In this document: in pieces, positions 44,589 to 54,805 of the stretch | How the letters are laid out: each line of letters opens with the position of its first letter | Numbering within the stretch: position 1 is the stretch's first letter | Source: Aliiglaciecola lipolytica | Lineage (GTDB): Bacteria; Pseudomonadota; Gammaproteobacteria; Enterobacterales; Alteromonadaceae | DNA length: 64,000 nucleotides | Assembly: GCF_018860635.1 (NCBI RefSeq) | Contig: NZ_JAHKPT010000036.1 | Coordinates: 110,038 to 174,037, forward strand | Direction: 5' to 3' | Position numbers and translations under genes: made by a program | The notes under the pieces: generated by a model | Told to the model about the DNA's origin: nothing | The model's database searches: none | What the model saw: only the letters and a program-made list of their open reading frames with translations

Positions 44589-45464
44589 TTATCTTGAACG
44601 TATTAATACCCACAATTTAGGAAACTTTTCTCTTAAATGTGTCTTCAACCAAAGTATTGGCCAAAATATGCCACCATGGTGCCTTACAAAATACTTCCAT
44701 TCCTTCGGAGGAGGCAGTTGGCTGTACATTTGCATTTTTTTTAGCCTCGCATCAATTGACAAATTCTTATCTTTGCAACCTCCTTCGATGGGGTTATTCT
44801 GACACTCCCCATAAACTCCAGGAGCTACCCAGCAGCTCATTCCAGATTTAATTAAACGCAACCCATAATCAAAGTCACCCATACTATGGGTAAACCTCTC
44901 ATTTAAAATACCTACCTTGTCAACAGAATCATGTGGTATCAATGTGAAATTCCCATTGATAAAGTCACACCTAACTGGCAATTCTGATGAATCGATAATA
45001 TCCCCAGAACGTATAGGAAATAAATTACTTAAACTAACTCTTCCCCCATACGTTTTCTCTTTAGTAACAGGATCGACCATCGTGCCTATAACAGCTCCAG
45101 GGCATTCATTACCCTTCTGAATTTTATTGTAACATTCAACAATTTTTACTATTGAATCTCTATAAATCATTGAGTCGTCATTTATCCATAAGTAAAAATC
45201 GTATCCTTTTATTAGGCTTTCGCTCCATGCTAGCCTCATTCCTCCATTCCAATATAAACTTCCCGTCCCTTCTATTACGTTTACATTGGGATATTTTTCT
45301 TTAATGAGCAAACTAGTGCCGTCAGTGCTCCCATCGTCAACTAAATAAATATCTAAATGAACCCCTTGCATATTGCTTCTATACAAATTGTCCAAACAGA
45401 TTATTGTTTTTTCTTTACGATTAAAACAGGTCATCAGCACTGCGATAGACTTAACTTCTTGCAT
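44589..45464 (-). CDS. Glycosyltransferase family 2
   Basis: 291 residues of GT-A fold. VLMTCFNRKEKTIICLDNL starts the nucleotide-binding fold, LVDDGSTDGTSLLI and WINDDSMIY (the DxD equivalent) bind the donor, and FINGNFTLIPHDSVDKVGILNERFTHSMGDFDYGLRL is characteristic of rhamnosyl- and fucosyl-type GT2 subgroups. The C-terminus has a short amphipathic stretch. Donor specificity cannot be fixed. Confidence 0.87.
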   Translation of the reverse strand: MQEVKSIAVLMTCFNRKEKTIICLDNLYRSNMQGVHLDIYLVDDGSTDGTSLLIKEKYPNVNVIEGTGSLYWNGGMRLAWSESLIKGYDFYLWINDDSMIYRDSIVKIVECYNKIQKGNECPGAVIGTMVDPVTKEKTYGGRVSLSNLFPIRSGDIIDSSELPVRCDFINGNFTLIPHDSVDKVGILNERFTHSMGDFDYGLRLIKSGMSCWVAPGVYGECQNNPIEGGCKDKNLSIDARLKKMQMYSQLPPPKEWKYFVRHHGGIFWPILWLKTHLREKFPKLWVLIRSR

Positions 45465-45526
45465 AAGCTTTTCCCTTCTAATTTAGTGACTGAAACGTAA
45501 AAACTTTTCTAAAAAATAATATTTTT

Positions 45527-46804
45527 TTAAATTGCATTCTTAAAAGTTATACGGCGCTTCGTAAAAATTCCGTTTACCCAAAGTCTAAAATCCTTATCGC
45601 TCATACTTCTAAATTGTTTTGAATAGCACATTCCAATCATGAGCCACAGTGTTACATAGGTTAGACTGAAAATTGTAAAATCTTCAACCCATGCATAAGC
45701 CCAACGAAAAGCAACAAACAGCCCAAGGATCTTAATAAAATAGTTTTCAGATTTGCAAACAGCTAAATATGAAGCGACATAAAATATACTTCCGTACAGC
45801 AATACGCCTATTATTCCTAGCCAAGTAAAAATATTCAAAATTGCAACTTCTCCACCTAACCTTTCCCCCCGATTATTTGGGTCTGCATATCCAAATACGT
45901 CACTTAAAGTTCCTCTTGCAGGTGAGCGCCCAGCAATCCAAGAGTCAAAATAATTCGCAGTAAATAGGGCTTCTGAATATAAAAATGACCTTGTATCACC
46001 TAATAAATTTTCTTCATTTTCAGACCCGTGCCTATTTACAGCGGTTGCGGTAAAATCTTGGTCAACATACTCTTGTATTTTAAAGATATTAAAGGTTTTA
46101 GTTGATGCAAGCACAAGAAAGATTATTGGTAAAGCCAACAAGCTAATTCGAACGCTATTCAACATTTTGACAGAAAAAATAGACCTAAAATAATAGAGTG
46201 AGCACAATATAATAGGGACAAAGAACTTAATAACATTACTTCTAGCGAGTAAGTCTGCAGTTAAAACGACTAAAATTAATGACAATATTAATATTTTTGT
46301 ACGAAAGCTTAAGGCGGGAAAAAATAGTGTGACAAGGGTAACTGGCACTAAATAGTAGCCGTAGGCTACTTTAGGAAGAATAACTAAAAGTAATACGAAC
46401 ACTATAAGACCATAAACAAAATAAGCCGACAGCATTTTTTTCATCAGTTTTGGGTTAGTTCCAATGTAAGCTACAATTGGCACCGTTAACGCTAATGAGT
46501 TTGCAATTAGCCCTTTAAAATCCCAATAACCATCTGAAATGATGCTCCCTCTTACTATATTTATTAAAATCCAAATTATATAGACCGCTACTAATTTCAT
46601 TAATAGAAATTGCTTATTATCAATAAAAAGTTTAATTGCAACAAAAATCACTGTAATAAACAATGCTTGGAAAGCCCACCAAAACGTGGTGTTTGCAAAA
46701 GGAATACCGGTATAAAATTGAATTGGTACAGCAACAGAGAGTAAACCAGTAGCTACAAAAAAAACAGATAGAATTTGTGTATATAATAATTGCTTGGTCA
46801 TCAT
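45527..46804 (-). CDS. Wzy-type polysaccharide polymerase (probable)
   Basis: 425 residues with about eleven hydrophobic helices and one larger external loop (about residues 235-320, with DTRSFLYSEALFTANYFDSWIAGRSPARGTLSDVFGY) before the last helices. This is the general plan of Wzy polymerases, whose sequences are too variable for motif proof. It is the only such protein in the minus-strand transferase block, next to acyltransferases and upstream of the flippase. The start overlaps the following acyltransferase stop by four bases. Confidence 0.72.
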   Translation of the reverse strand: MMTKQLLYTQILSVFFVATGLLSVAVPIQFYTGIPFANTTFWWAFQALFITVIFVAIKLFIDNKQFLLMKLVAVYIIWILINIVRGSIISDGYWDFKGLIANSLALTVPIVAYIGTNPKLMKKMLSAYFVYGLIVFVLLLVILPKVAYGYYLVPVTLVTLFFPALSFRTKILILSLILVVLTADLLARSNVIKFFVPIILCSLYYFRSIFSVKMLNSVRISLLALPIIFLVLASTKTFNIFKIQEYVDQDFTATAVNRHGSENEENLLGDTRSFLYSEALFTANYFDSWIAGRSPARGTLSDVFGYADPNNRGERLGGEVAILNIFTWLGIIGVLLYGSIFYVASYLAVCKSENYFIKILGLFVAFRWAYAWVEDFTIFSLTYVTLWLMIGMCYSKQFRSMSDKDFRLWVNGIFTKRRITFKNAI

Positions 46805-47412
46805 ATTTTTCTTATGTAGCAGGCAGGGTTACCAGCCCAAATCTCTCGAGCAGGAATATTTCTTGTAACAACAGAACAAGCACCTATTACCGCCCCTTCA
46901 CCTATTTCTACTCCTTTTAATATTGTAGAATGAGCACCAATAAAAACGTTATCGTTGATTAATACAGGGGCATATTTAGCTGATTTTCTATCTAGTTCAG
47001 GTTTATTTCTTAACTCAGGATTCAATGAATGGAAATTTGTATCATAAATAACAGTATTGCCTCCAATTACAACATTATTACCAATGGTTATATCATGATT
47101 ACAAATAATTGCACTTGCACTAACGCCAACATTATTTTTAATTGTCAATTTGCCTTCAACCCACAAAGTAAACTTTTGTTGTCGACCAATTATATTATGG
47201 TTTTCTCCACTGTTTATTTTTAGATTGTTTCCAATAACTACGCGTCCTCTGCGTGTTACATAAGTTTTAACCCTCCCGCGAACACTAAGTCCTGAACCAT
47301 ATTGTATAGCATTAAGTTGAAAGGTTAACTTTGCTAATGGTGTATATAATTTCGACTTTAAAATAGAGGTTAATTTTCTACATGCCTTAAAACTAATTGA
47401 TATCAAAGTCAT
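46801..47412 (-). CDS. Hexapeptide-repeat acyltransferase
   Basis: 203 residues from ATG 47412, which overlaps the end of the upstream acyltransferase gene by 20 bp; an in-frame TTG at 47445 is less likely. Left-handed beta-helix repeats run through most of the protein ([84 protein letters not shown]). The DTNFHSL segment is the conserved catalytic His region of the maltose/galactoside acetyltransferase group. It is likely to O-acetylate a sugar of the repeat unit. Confidence 0.88.
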   Translation of the reverse strand: MTLISISFKACRKLTSILKSKLYTPLAKLTFQLNAIQYGSGLSVRGRVKTYVTRRGRVVIGNNLKINSGENHNIIGRQQKFTLWVEGKLTIKNNVGVSASAIICNHDITIGNNVVIGGNTVIYDTNFHSLNPELRNKPELDRKSAKYAPVLINDNVFIGAHSTILKGVEIGEGAVIGACSVVTRNIPAREIWAGNPACYIRKI

Positions 47413-48076
47413 CCCCTTTATCGATAGCTTCAAGTATGTTTTCAATTGGTAAGTCCCACCATTTTAGTTTCATTAACCGTTGAATCTTATCCTTTTCAAA
47501 TCTATAAGAAATTAATTTGGCGGGGACACCTGCTACTATTCCATATGAAGGAACGTCTTTTGTAACAACTGCATTTGCTGCAACAATTGCTCCATGACCG
47601 ATATTTACGCCATCCATTATAATTGCTCTAGCTCCAATCCAAACATCATTTCCTATAGATATTGGAAGGTATTCGTCGAAAGCTAAGTCTCGCTCTATTA
47701 ATTTCAAATTAAATGTATTTTTAGTTCGATAAAATAATGGAGACGTTGAAAAATTAGCTTTAGGGTGCATACCAAGACCAATACATACATCGTTTGCAAT
47801 AGAGCAATATGCGCCAATCGAGGAATTTTGAACAATTGAATTTCTTCCAATGTAGCTGTACTTTGAGATAGAACAATTATTTAGCAAAGTATTTTCAAGA
47901 ATATGACAATCATTATCGATAGTCGTTCTTGAATCAATACAACATTGACTGTCAATAGTAGATTTTTTGAAACGTGCATTATTATCGATATCTCTAGCTC
48001 CAGCTTTGGATAACTCGAACATTTTAAACGCAAATCCCAAAGGTAAAAACAAAAGACGTCTTAGTTTATGATTCAA
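47393..48076 (-). CDS. CatB/Vat-like hexapeptide-repeat acyltransferase
   Basis: 227 residues. Extended beta-helix repeats ([74 protein letters not shown]) are followed by [49 protein letters not shown]. The [17 protein letters not shown] piece matches the HPxxxxSTxPxFY acceptor segment of xenobiotic/colanic-type acetyltransferases. It and its neighbour are adjacent, different acyltransferases, so the polymer probably carries acyl groups at more than one position. Confidence 0.88.
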   Translation of the reverse strand: MNHKLRRLLFLPLGFAFKMFELSKAGARDIDNNARFKKSTIDSQCCIDSRTTIDNDCHILENTLLNNCSISKYSYIGRNSIVQNSSIGAYCSIANDVCIGLGMHPKANFSTSPLFYRTKNTFNLKLIERDLAFDEYLPISIGNDVWIGARAIIMDGVNIGHGAIVAANAVVTKDVPSYGIVAGVPAKLISYRFEKDKIQRLMKLKWWDLPIENILEAIDKGDDFDIN

Positions 48077-48144
48077 TTTACACCTCTGAGTAACCTACAA
48101 AAATTTAATTTATTCAACTTTCCACCAAAATATCCGATTGCGAA

Positions 48145-49092
48145 CTACCAGTAACAATTTTCTTCTACTTTATCTGAACTATTTGGCTTGTTAGCTTCTC
48201 CAGGCCTAATCCAATGCTCATTAAAAAGATTCATATAAGGCCAAACGATGTAGTTTTCCCAACGTTTTCCTTTTATGCCAAACAGTAATTGAGTAACCCC
48301 CCCCAAATGAACAGCTTTCTTTCCGATTCTTTTAACATGAGCAGCTAAAGGAAGGCCGTAAGCGCCACAACCAATAATACAAACATCAAAATCTACTGCT
48401 GAAATTTGTTCTTTCATAAATTCAAGAGCATCAAACCAACTTGAAAATGAATCGTTATCACCACCGAGACTTTGTACAGCTTTTAGTGTAATTAATTCAA
48501 AGTCCGGTAATAGTTCATTCGTAAATATGTCTTTTCGTTTATCAAACTGATTTTTAATTTCTTCCTCAAATGGATGCACAACAAGTACTTTCTTTCCTTC
48601 TAAGGCCCAAGTCCAGGGTTGATTTGTAAAAAACGGCTCGAGGTCTTCTAAAATGACACGATCCGCTTGTTTGAGTTCTTCAGCAAATATTTCTTCATCT
48701 ATCAACCATGAGCCTAATAGATCTATTGATGATAAATCTTGGATCATCAACTGGCTGAACTTTTCTAAATTTTCTTCTGTAGATGGAAAAAAACCGGACC
48801 AATTCTTCATTTGCTGTAAAATACTTTTTTCCCACCACCAAGCACCTCTATTACCTTTAATGTACTCAATACTACTTTTCTGAGATTCGCTTTTAACACT
48901 AATGTAATTTTTTAAACAAAGTAGTTCTGTTGACCCTATTCGACTGATCATGCAGGGTTTATCAGATTTGAGTAAATCTGTGATTAAAGTGTTAGAGTAT
49001 TCTTTATTTGAAAAAGCTGTCCAATTCCGCATAGAAGCTCCTTTCCCCATAATCCTAGAATAAAGTTTCTTCAATACTTTTAAAATAATCAC
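48145..49092 (-). CDS. Putative GT-D-type glycosyltransferase
   Basis: 315 residues. KPCMISRIGSTELLCLKNYI near residues 46-65 resembles the RxGxxE/RxGDxE motif of GT-D (DUF1792-like) proteins. The C-terminal half has DVCIIGCGAYGLPLAAHVKRIGKKAVHLGGVTQLLFGIKGKRWE, a Rossmann-like block common in proteins of exopolysaccharide clusters annotated as hypothetical. A transferase role is inferred from fold resemblance and from location; activity has not been shown for close relatives that I know of. Confidence 0.6.
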   Translation of the reverse strand: MIILKVLKKLYSRIMGKGASMRNWTAFSNKEYSNTLITDLLKSDKPCMISRIGSTELLCLKNYISVKSESQKSSIEYIKGNRGAWWWEKSILQQMKNWSGFFPSTEENLEKFSQLMIQDLSSIDLLGSWLIDEEIFAEELKQADRVILEDLEPFFTNQPWTWALEGKKVLVVHPFEEEIKNQFDKRKDIFTNELLPDFELITLKAVQSLGGDNDSFSSWFDALEFMKEQISAVDFDVCIIGCGAYGLPLAAHVKRIGKKAVHLGGVTQLLFGIKGKRWENYIVWPYMNLFNEHWIRPGEANKPNSSDKVEENCYW

Positions 49093-49210
49093 ATTTTTTC
49101 CTCAATTTCATTTTAAGCTTAAAATTAAAGCTTTTTATCACACTTCGCGTTTATCTAGGCTACCGATTAACTCAAAATATGCTAATCGCCATATAAAAAG
49201 ACTCTTAACA

Positions 49211-50218
49211 TTATTTAAAAACCGTTCTCAATAATTCATCTTTAAATTCACCATTTTCATCAGCCAAAATCCATTTCTCAGATTTCGGATAGCCATGCCA
49301 AAAGCTGCTTGGCGAAATTTTGATCCCATTAGAAAGCAAGGCAGGTTTATAAGAAAATGAGCTTTTACTTGTTATAAGTAGATCAGCATTTACCATATGT
49401 AGAAACGAATCAATTGCATTCATATCTAAACATAAATTTACGTTTCGAAACCTGTTAAAATCATTAAAATCTTCAGGTTTTCCTTGTGAAAAAAGGTAAA
49501 TAATAATTGGTTTATGTGTTTTGATATTTATAAGGGCTCTTTCCAGAACATTTGTAAAATAGTCATTATTTTGCCAACGCATGGATAAATTTTCGTTTTG
49601 TTGGTTTTTTTCTATGACTATATCGCCTCTACGGACATGAATTGCGATATTGAAAGCATTTTTTGAAAAAATAAGTTTATCTTCAGAGCGGATTTCAGCG
49701 TTATGATATTTATTTTTAATATCACTAATTACCCCTATTTGATCTTGATAAAATTGGTCCTGCTCTGCAATGAATATGACACCGCAGCCAACATAAGAAT
49801 CAATAAGTTTTTGAATCATTGCCAGTTCACTTTGGTTAAACTCATCAAATAACGGTAAGTAAACTTTTTTAAACCCTGAATTAACTAACTCATTTACATT
49901 TTTCTCGTTGTATCCAAAATTTAAAAACGCCTCCCATTTACTGTTAGAAAAAGGGATATGTGCAAACTTAAGGCCTAATTTATGAGCAAACCAATACCCC
50001 GCAATCCAATTAGCCATTTGATGCCCAATTCCAGCACCTTTATTCGGAATTGCAGAAAAGTAATTAATAGATTGACTCTGCCTAACGTTCGAAAAGAATT
50101 TGTAGTGCCAATAAGCTTTGTATAGCTTGAAATACCACGATTTTCTCCGAGTTTTAGCAACAATCTTACTCCACAATTTGGCTTTAATTTTGGAAAAAGT
50201 AGTTAACGACAAAATCAA
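49211..50218 (-). CDS. Putative fucosyltransferase-like protein
   Basis: 335 residues. GAGIGHQMANWIAGYWFAHKLGLKF (residues 61-85) and IAIHVRRGDIV with His194, Arg196, Arg197 and Asp199 match the HxRRGD pattern of GDP-fucose-using transferases (GT11/GT23/NodZ superfamily). ADLLITSKSSFSYKPALLS near the end is the matching SxSSFS-type motif. With gmd and fcl in the locus, GDP-L-fucose as donor is a reasonable inference. The linkage is not predictable. The start overlaps the next gene (ATGA-type, four bases). Confidence 0.72.
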   Translation of the reverse strand: MILSLTTFSKIKAKLWSKIVAKTRRKSWYFKLYKAYWHYKFFSNVRQSQSINYFSAIPNKGAGIGHQMANWIAGYWFAHKLGLKFAHIPFSNSKWEAFLNFGYNEKNVNELVNSGFKKVYLPLFDEFNQSELAMIQKLIDSYVGCGVIFIAEQDQFYQDQIGVISDIKNKYHNAEIRSEDKLIFSKNAFNIAIHVRRGDIVIEKNQQNENLSMRWQNNDYFTNVLERALINIKTHKPIIIYLFSQGKPEDFNDFNRFRNVNLCLDMNAIDSFLHMVNADLLITSKSSFSYKPALLSNGIKISPSSFWHGYPKSEKWILADENGEFKDELLRTVFK

Positions 50219-51183
50219 TCTGCTCCAACTCTAGGATAGCCTCTCATTCGCCACAAAACTTTAGTAGCAAGTGTAAACATTCGAGCCATGCTATTTAAAA
50301 TATCTTTTCCAAAATATGTTTTTTCGAAAAAGAAAAACCTTTTTAAAATATCTCTATCAAGATTTTCAATAAAATAAGTAAAGGACTCTAACTCTTTTTC
50401 GTATCTCATTATCATTAAAGAATGTCTAAGCTCATATTGAAGAAAAACCAAATAACTTTTATTTTCCGTTTTTCTATTTTTTAAGTATTGCTGATGCACA
50501 AAGTTATATCGATCGACAATGTGAGATTGGACTTGTCGAGTAGGAGTTCTGGTTGCTTGGCCTTCACAGGCTCCGTTATAAAGACTCAAAGGAAAACCGA
50601 CGAAAGTTGTTTTGCCATAAAAAGCAATTGAGAAGAAAAGCGCAAAGTCTTGGTTTCTTTTCATTCCAACTGGAAATCCCCCCACTTTGTTAAAAGCGTC
50701 CTTTGAAACAACCGTAGCGCTTGTGTGTAAGGCAACGTGGGGATTTTCAAAAAAGTCATTTAAACAAATCTTACTGCTGTACTTTTTTATTTGACGAACA
50801 TATTCTGAATTATCCGCGTTTCTTACTATGCCCGCACTATTGAACATCACACAATCGGGAAACTTCTCAATAGCCTCTTGCATCTTTGATAAATAATCTG
50901 GCATCCATAAATCATCCGCATCTAAAAATGCGATAAAATTTGTTCTGCTTTCACGGACACCTGTATTTCTAGCAGCGCTGACGCCTGAGTTTTGTTGCTT
51001 AATTAATTTAAATCTAGAATCTTCTAAGAACGGTTCAACACTGTCGATAGAACAATCGGTAGATCCATCATCAACGATCAATACTTCAAAGTGCCTGTAA
51101 GTTTGATCTACTACAGTTTGAAGTGTTTCAGCAATATATTTTTCTTTATTGTAAAGTGGAATAACGACAGAAATTTTAACCAT
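50215..51183 (-). CDS. Glycosyltransferase family 2
   Basis: 322 residues. VVIPLYNKEKYIAETLQTVVDQTYRHFEVLIVDDGSTD is the standard GT2 start, FIAFLDADDLWMPDYL gives the DxD site, and VVSKDAFNKVGGFPVGMKRNQDFALFFSIAFYGKT covers the acceptor/catalytic part. The C-terminus lacks membrane helices. It belongs to the repeat-unit transferase set; donor unknown. Confidence 0.9.
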   Translation of the reverse strand: MVKISVVIPLYNKEKYIAETLQTVVDQTYRHFEVLIVDDGSTDCSIDSVEPFLEDSRFKLIKQQNSGVSAARNTGVRESRTNFIAFLDADDLWMPDYLSKMQEAIEKFPDCVMFNSAGIVRNADNSEYVRQIKKYSSKICLNDFFENPHVALHTSATVVSKDAFNKVGGFPVGMKRNQDFALFFSIAFYGKTTFVGFPLSLYNGACEGQATRTPTRQVQSHIVDRYNFVHQQYLKNRKTENKSYLVFLQYELRHSLMIMRYEKELESFTYFIENLDRDILKRFFFFEKTYFGKDILNSMARMFTLATKVLWRMRGYPRVGAD

Positions 51184-51219
51184 ATTGTTTATCCGTTAAT
51201 TTTATAATTTGTATTTCCA

Positions 51220-52086
51220 TTATTTTTCCGCACTCTTTCTTATCGACTTTGCATTTATTCTGGAATAATTCCCTCCAAGAAGGTGATGTTCGCTACTATC
51301 TAAGTTCATCATCGAATCTTCCCAATCTAATGCATGTACATCAGACAAGTTGATAAATACTTGTTTAGGGTTATTGGTGAATTCTTTATAAACAACGGGC
51401 TTCCCTTTAATTCCAAATATTTTGCTGACTAAGTTAGTATTTCTAGTAACTTTCTTAATCTGAGATGCAGCTTGGCTCTCACTTATTCCTTTATATGTAG
51501 AAACTTCTTTTACACTACCAGTCGACAATTCTATTTTAACTTTGTCTTTTGTCATTGATGCAACAACATCTTTAATGTCTCGCTCTAAAAATACGAAAGA
51601 ATATTCATATCTCTTTTTTAAGCGACTCATGATAAAAATTGCTCGTGAAAGACTTTTGGAAGCATCAATAAATACGCGTTCGTTTCTAATATTCATAACA
51701 CTTTCAAGAAGTCTGACTTCATTATCAATTTGATTGATATAATCGTGAAAAAAATAAGGAACTCCGCATTTAAAAAACAGAAACAAATTCAAATATTTTG
51801 TTATTTTTTTAAATTTACTATCTCTGGATTCAACAAATGGCACTAAGCTAGTATTAAAGTTTTGTATATTAACTTCGCTTAGGTGTAAATCAGCGACCAC
51901 AGTATTCCAAAATTCACATTCAGTGTAAGGCTTCTCACAAGAGCAAAGTTCATTGTCGTTATAGTGAGTATCAAAATAGTGAGGTTCACTTAGGGCAAAG
52001 CAATTCGAATGAGCCCCTAGGAACTTGCTAAATACTGTTGAGCCGCTCCGTCCATTACAAATTACAAAGACTATTTTTTTCTTCAT
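51220..52086 (-). CDS. PAPS-dependent sulfotransferase family protein
   Basis: 288 residues. KKIVFVICNGRSGSTVFSKFLGAHS (residues 3-27) is the 5'-phosphosulfate loop. ELCSCEKPYTECEFWNTVV is the Cys-rich C-x-C-x7-C-x-FW element of bacterial carbohydrate sulfotransferases. RVFIDASKSLSRAIFIM and FVFLERDIKDVVASM form the 3'-phosphate-binding segment. It probably sulfates a sugar of the exopolysaccharide using PAPS. Sulfated fucose-containing polymers are known from marine Alteromonadales. It overlaps the flippase gene by four bases. Confidence 0.86.
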   Translation of the reverse strand: MKKKIVFVICNGRSGSTVFSKFLGAHSNCFALSEPHYFDTHYNDNELCSCEKPYTECEFWNTVVADLHLSEVNIQNFNTSLVPFVESRDSKFKKITKYLNLFLFFKCGVPYFFHDYINQIDNEVRLLESVMNIRNERVFIDASKSLSRAIFIMSRLKKRYEYSFVFLERDIKDVVASMTKDKVKIELSTGSVKEVSTYKGISESQAASQIKKVTRNTNLVSKIFGIKGKPVVYKEFTNNPKQVFINLSDVHALDWEDSMMNLDSSEHHLLGGNYSRINAKSIRKSAEK

Positions 52087-53678
52087 ACTTTCAAAGCCTT
52101 TAATTTAATAATTCCCACCAAATTTAATAACGAATTTTTCTCCTTTCGATTAAGAAGCAAAAAGTAACTAATAATTAAGAATGAAAACACAAAAACGACA
52201 GTTACTACTAACAAACGTATGAGACTAGTATCCATAATCAATAGTGGGACAAAAGACAGAAAAGTTGAGAGTGTCACGCAAAAAGTCGACGGTATAATCA
52301 CTTCTTTTATAAAATAAGAAATTTTCAAACCACATTTTTTTTCGCTAAAATAAAGCGTTATTCCGAAACACCTTATTATTACAGTTACAATTAAAACTAC
52401 GTACAACCAATAGGGGTCAAAACCCTTTATAAATAAAAAACTCGAAATAATAAGCGGTAAAAATTCAATCAATGAAGTGCTCAGTTGAAAAGATTTTATT
52501 TGCCCTGTAGCTAATACACATGTAGTTAACGAACCAAACAATTGAGCGATTAGTCTTCGGCTAAGTAATAAAGCAGCAAAAGGTATTGCGTAATCTGGTA
52601 CTTCGACCAACCACAAGTCCAACAAATATTCAATTTCTAAAATAAAAGGAACAGCGAATATAGCGAATATGACGAATGATAATTTACTGCCGCTTAGTGC
52701 GATTCGTAACATATTTTCTCTATCATTAGCCCCTTCGCTTTTTACTAGAACAGGGTTTAGCGCCTTCATCATATTGGCAGAAAATGCTTCTAACTGGCCA
52801 GAAACCTGATTAGCAATTCCCTGTCCAGCATTCGCTTTTGTCCCAAAAAAAACATTTAGTAAAATTCCTTGCCCATAATTGGTTATGATCCCTGCTGAAG
52901 AACCAAAAAATGACCAACCGGCAAAACTGCACATATCCTTAAAAAGGACTTTGTCGTAATACAATTTAAAATTGAATGCACATTCTGTGTACTTTAGATG
53001 GCAATAGACTCTATTTACTAATAATAAGAATATTGACAAAGCTGCCATACAGAAACCATAAACAAATAGGCTGTCGTAAGAGGTATAAACAATAGTAATA
53101 GCCCCTTCGTTCAAGCTTAATCCAGTCGGTAAACTCAAAGCTCCATATGTAATATAAATAGCAATGCCCAATTTAAAAATCGATTCTATTATTCCTAGAA
53201 TTGCGTAAAAAAGCATATTTTCGTGGGAAGTAATTACAGCTTCATAAGGCACTGAAATAACAGTAAAAAAAGTGCTTATAATCATAAATTGATAGACAGA
53301 TTCTGCTACATTGAGACGGTCTTCTGAAATATTCAAAAATCCATTGAACAGAAAAACGCCCAATATCTCCAATACTATAACGACTAATATAGCCATACCA
53401 AAATGTAAAATAGTACTCATATTGAAAATACGTTTTACGTTTTCTATTTCACCCGCACCTTGAGCGAACGACATGAAACGTTGAGTTGCAGCGGCCATTG
53501 AACTATTTAGAAATCCCAATAGTGCTATAAGGCCACCAACTAGGCTGTAGATACCAAAATCTTCTACGCCTAACGCCGCTAATATAAGACGTGTAGAATA
53601 TAATGATATGAAGATTGTAATTGCCATTCTTAAGTAAAGAAAACCTGTATTTTTGGCAACACGGTTAAGGACTGTCAT
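52083..53678 (-). CDS. Wzx-type flippase (MATE/PST superfamily)
   Basis: 531 residues with about twelve to fourteen transmembrane helices. NTGFLYLRMAITIFISLYSTRLILAALGVEDFGIYSLVGG at the N-terminus is typical of lipid-linked repeat-unit flippases, with AAATQRFMSFAQGAG following. It carries undecaprenyl-linked repeat units across the inner membrane for Wzy polymerisation. The position, next to the sulfotransferase and near the phosphoglycosyl transferase, supports this. Confidence 0.9.
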   Translation of the reverse strand: MTVLNRVAKNTGFLYLRMAITIFISLYSTRLILAALGVEDFGIYSLVGGLIALLGFLNSSMAAATQRFMSFAQGAGEIENVKRIFNMSTILHFGMAILVVIVLEILGVFLFNGFLNISEDRLNVAESVYQFMIISTFFTVISVPYEAVITSHENMLFYAILGIIESIFKLGIAIYITYGALSLPTGLSLNEGAITIVYTSYDSLFVYGFCMAALSIFLLLVNRVYCHLKYTECAFNFKLYYDKVLFKDMCSFAGWSFFGSSAGIITNYGQGILLNVFFGTKANAGQGIANQVSGQLEAFSANMMKALNPVLVKSEGANDRENMLRIALSGSKLSFVIFAIFAVPFILEIEYLLDLWLVEVPDYAIPFAALLLSRRLIAQLFGSLTTCVLATGQIKSFQLSTSLIEFLPLIISSFLFIKGFDPYWLYVVLIVTVIIRCFGITLYFSEKKCGLKISYFIKEVIIPSTFCVTLSTFLSFVPLLIMDTSLIRLLVVTVVFVFSFLIISYFLLLNRKEKNSLLNLVGIIKLKALKV

Positions 53679-53681
53679 AAA

Positions 53682-54785
53682 TCACTTAGCGCCAAATAGT
53701 TTTCTTGAGAAAAATGAATTCAAGAACAGGTATTGCAGTTTTAAAGGCTTTAAAACGTTATCTGTAAAAGCGAATTGTGAAGCGACTTGATAAATACGAT
53801 ACAAATACGACTTATTAATTAAACCTCGCTGTTTAAAAGATAATTTTTGCAAAAAAAGTAGAGTAAATTCGGTTAGGAAATTTGGAGCTAGGAGATTCAA
53901 ATATTTAGGGAGCAAACGACCATTTAGAACATCACTATAATTTTTTAAAAGGATGAAGAGTGGGCGTTGTGTTCCACTTTTCTTAGTCAGATTAATGACT
54001 TTATCTAAATTCAATTTTGATGTAAACATTCTATCCGTATCAACCAAGTTATAGGCTGAAAAGTTCATATCTTTAAATGCATGCACTGCAAGATGATTAA
54101 GCGTATCTTCAGGTGACAAGATTCGTACCTTATCCGAGTTATAAAGTGGATGAACAATACTATTTTCCCATAATTCCTTTTCGTTAATATCGAAAAGAAA
54201 TGGGTGCAATAATGATTTATGTAAATCTACATTAGCTCCAATTGAATCTTTGGGTATAAAAGAAGTTTCATACAAATCACTGAATACCTTTTGTTGAATT
54301 GGCATCAAACAATCCATTTTTTTTAAGAGAATTTTTTTCGCCTTTCCCCAATCATTTTCTTTTACTAAAATATCAATATCGTTTGATATTCTCGGATACT
54401 CTTCAGAATAATAAATTCCGTTAAAAGCGGATGCCTTTAAAAGGATTATGGGTATATCATTGCTTTCAAAAAGTAGAATTAGTTCTTCCAGTTGTTTTTT
54501 TTTACCTAACTGTTCTACTACTCCCTTCCTCGTTTCAGCCTTTAAATACTCAATCGCTTCTGGGTAAATAAATTCAGCAATATTCATTTTTAGAATATTT
54601 TGTAAAACAATGGGCAGTAAACGGGAATGCAGCCCTTTAAAAGTTGTGAGCTTATTGATTGCTTCTATAGATTCCGAAATAAGTTGTTCCCGCGCAAAAT
54701 TATTTGGGCAACAAAAACGTAGAATTTGCAGGTAAACTTCTTCAAAATCATTTTCAGGCACAACTTTTTGCTTCGTGTACTTCAT
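53682..54785 (-). CDS. Nucleotidyltransferase-fold protein (PF14907-type)
   Basis: 367 residues from ATG 54785; a TTG at 54809 that overlaps the upstream stop is a possible alternative start. The core IPIILLKASAFNGIYYSEEYPRISNDIDILVKENDWGKAKKIL (near residues 115-160) has the DID metal pair of nucleotidyltransferases, and LNHLAVHAFKDMNFSAYNLVDTDRMF follows. This uncharacterised family occurs in exopolysaccharide loci and, as I recall, in kinase-containing lasso-peptide clusters. It sits two genes from the HPr-kinase-like protein. The substrate is unknown: it could modify the peptide, a sugar carrier or a protein. Confidence 0.7.
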   Translation of the reverse strand: MKYTKQKVVPENDFEEVYLQILRFCCPNNFAREQLISESIEAINKLTTFKGLHSRLLPIVLQNILKMNIAEFIYPEAIEYLKAETRKGVVEQLGKKKQLEELILLFESNDIPIILLKASAFNGIYYSEEYPRISNDIDILVKENDWGKAKKILLKKMDCLMPIQQKVFSDLYETSFIPKDSIGANVDLHKSLLHPFLFDINEKELWENSIVHPLYNSDKVRILSPEDTLNHLAVHAFKDMNFSAYNLVDTDRMFTSKLNLDKVINLTKKSGTQRPLFILLKNYSDVLNGRLLPKYLNLLAPNFLTEFTLLFLQKLSFKQRGLINKSYLYRIYQVASQFAFTDNVLKPLKLQYLFLNSFFSRKLFGAK

Positions 54786-54805
54786 CGCTAAAATTTCAAC
54801 TTTTA

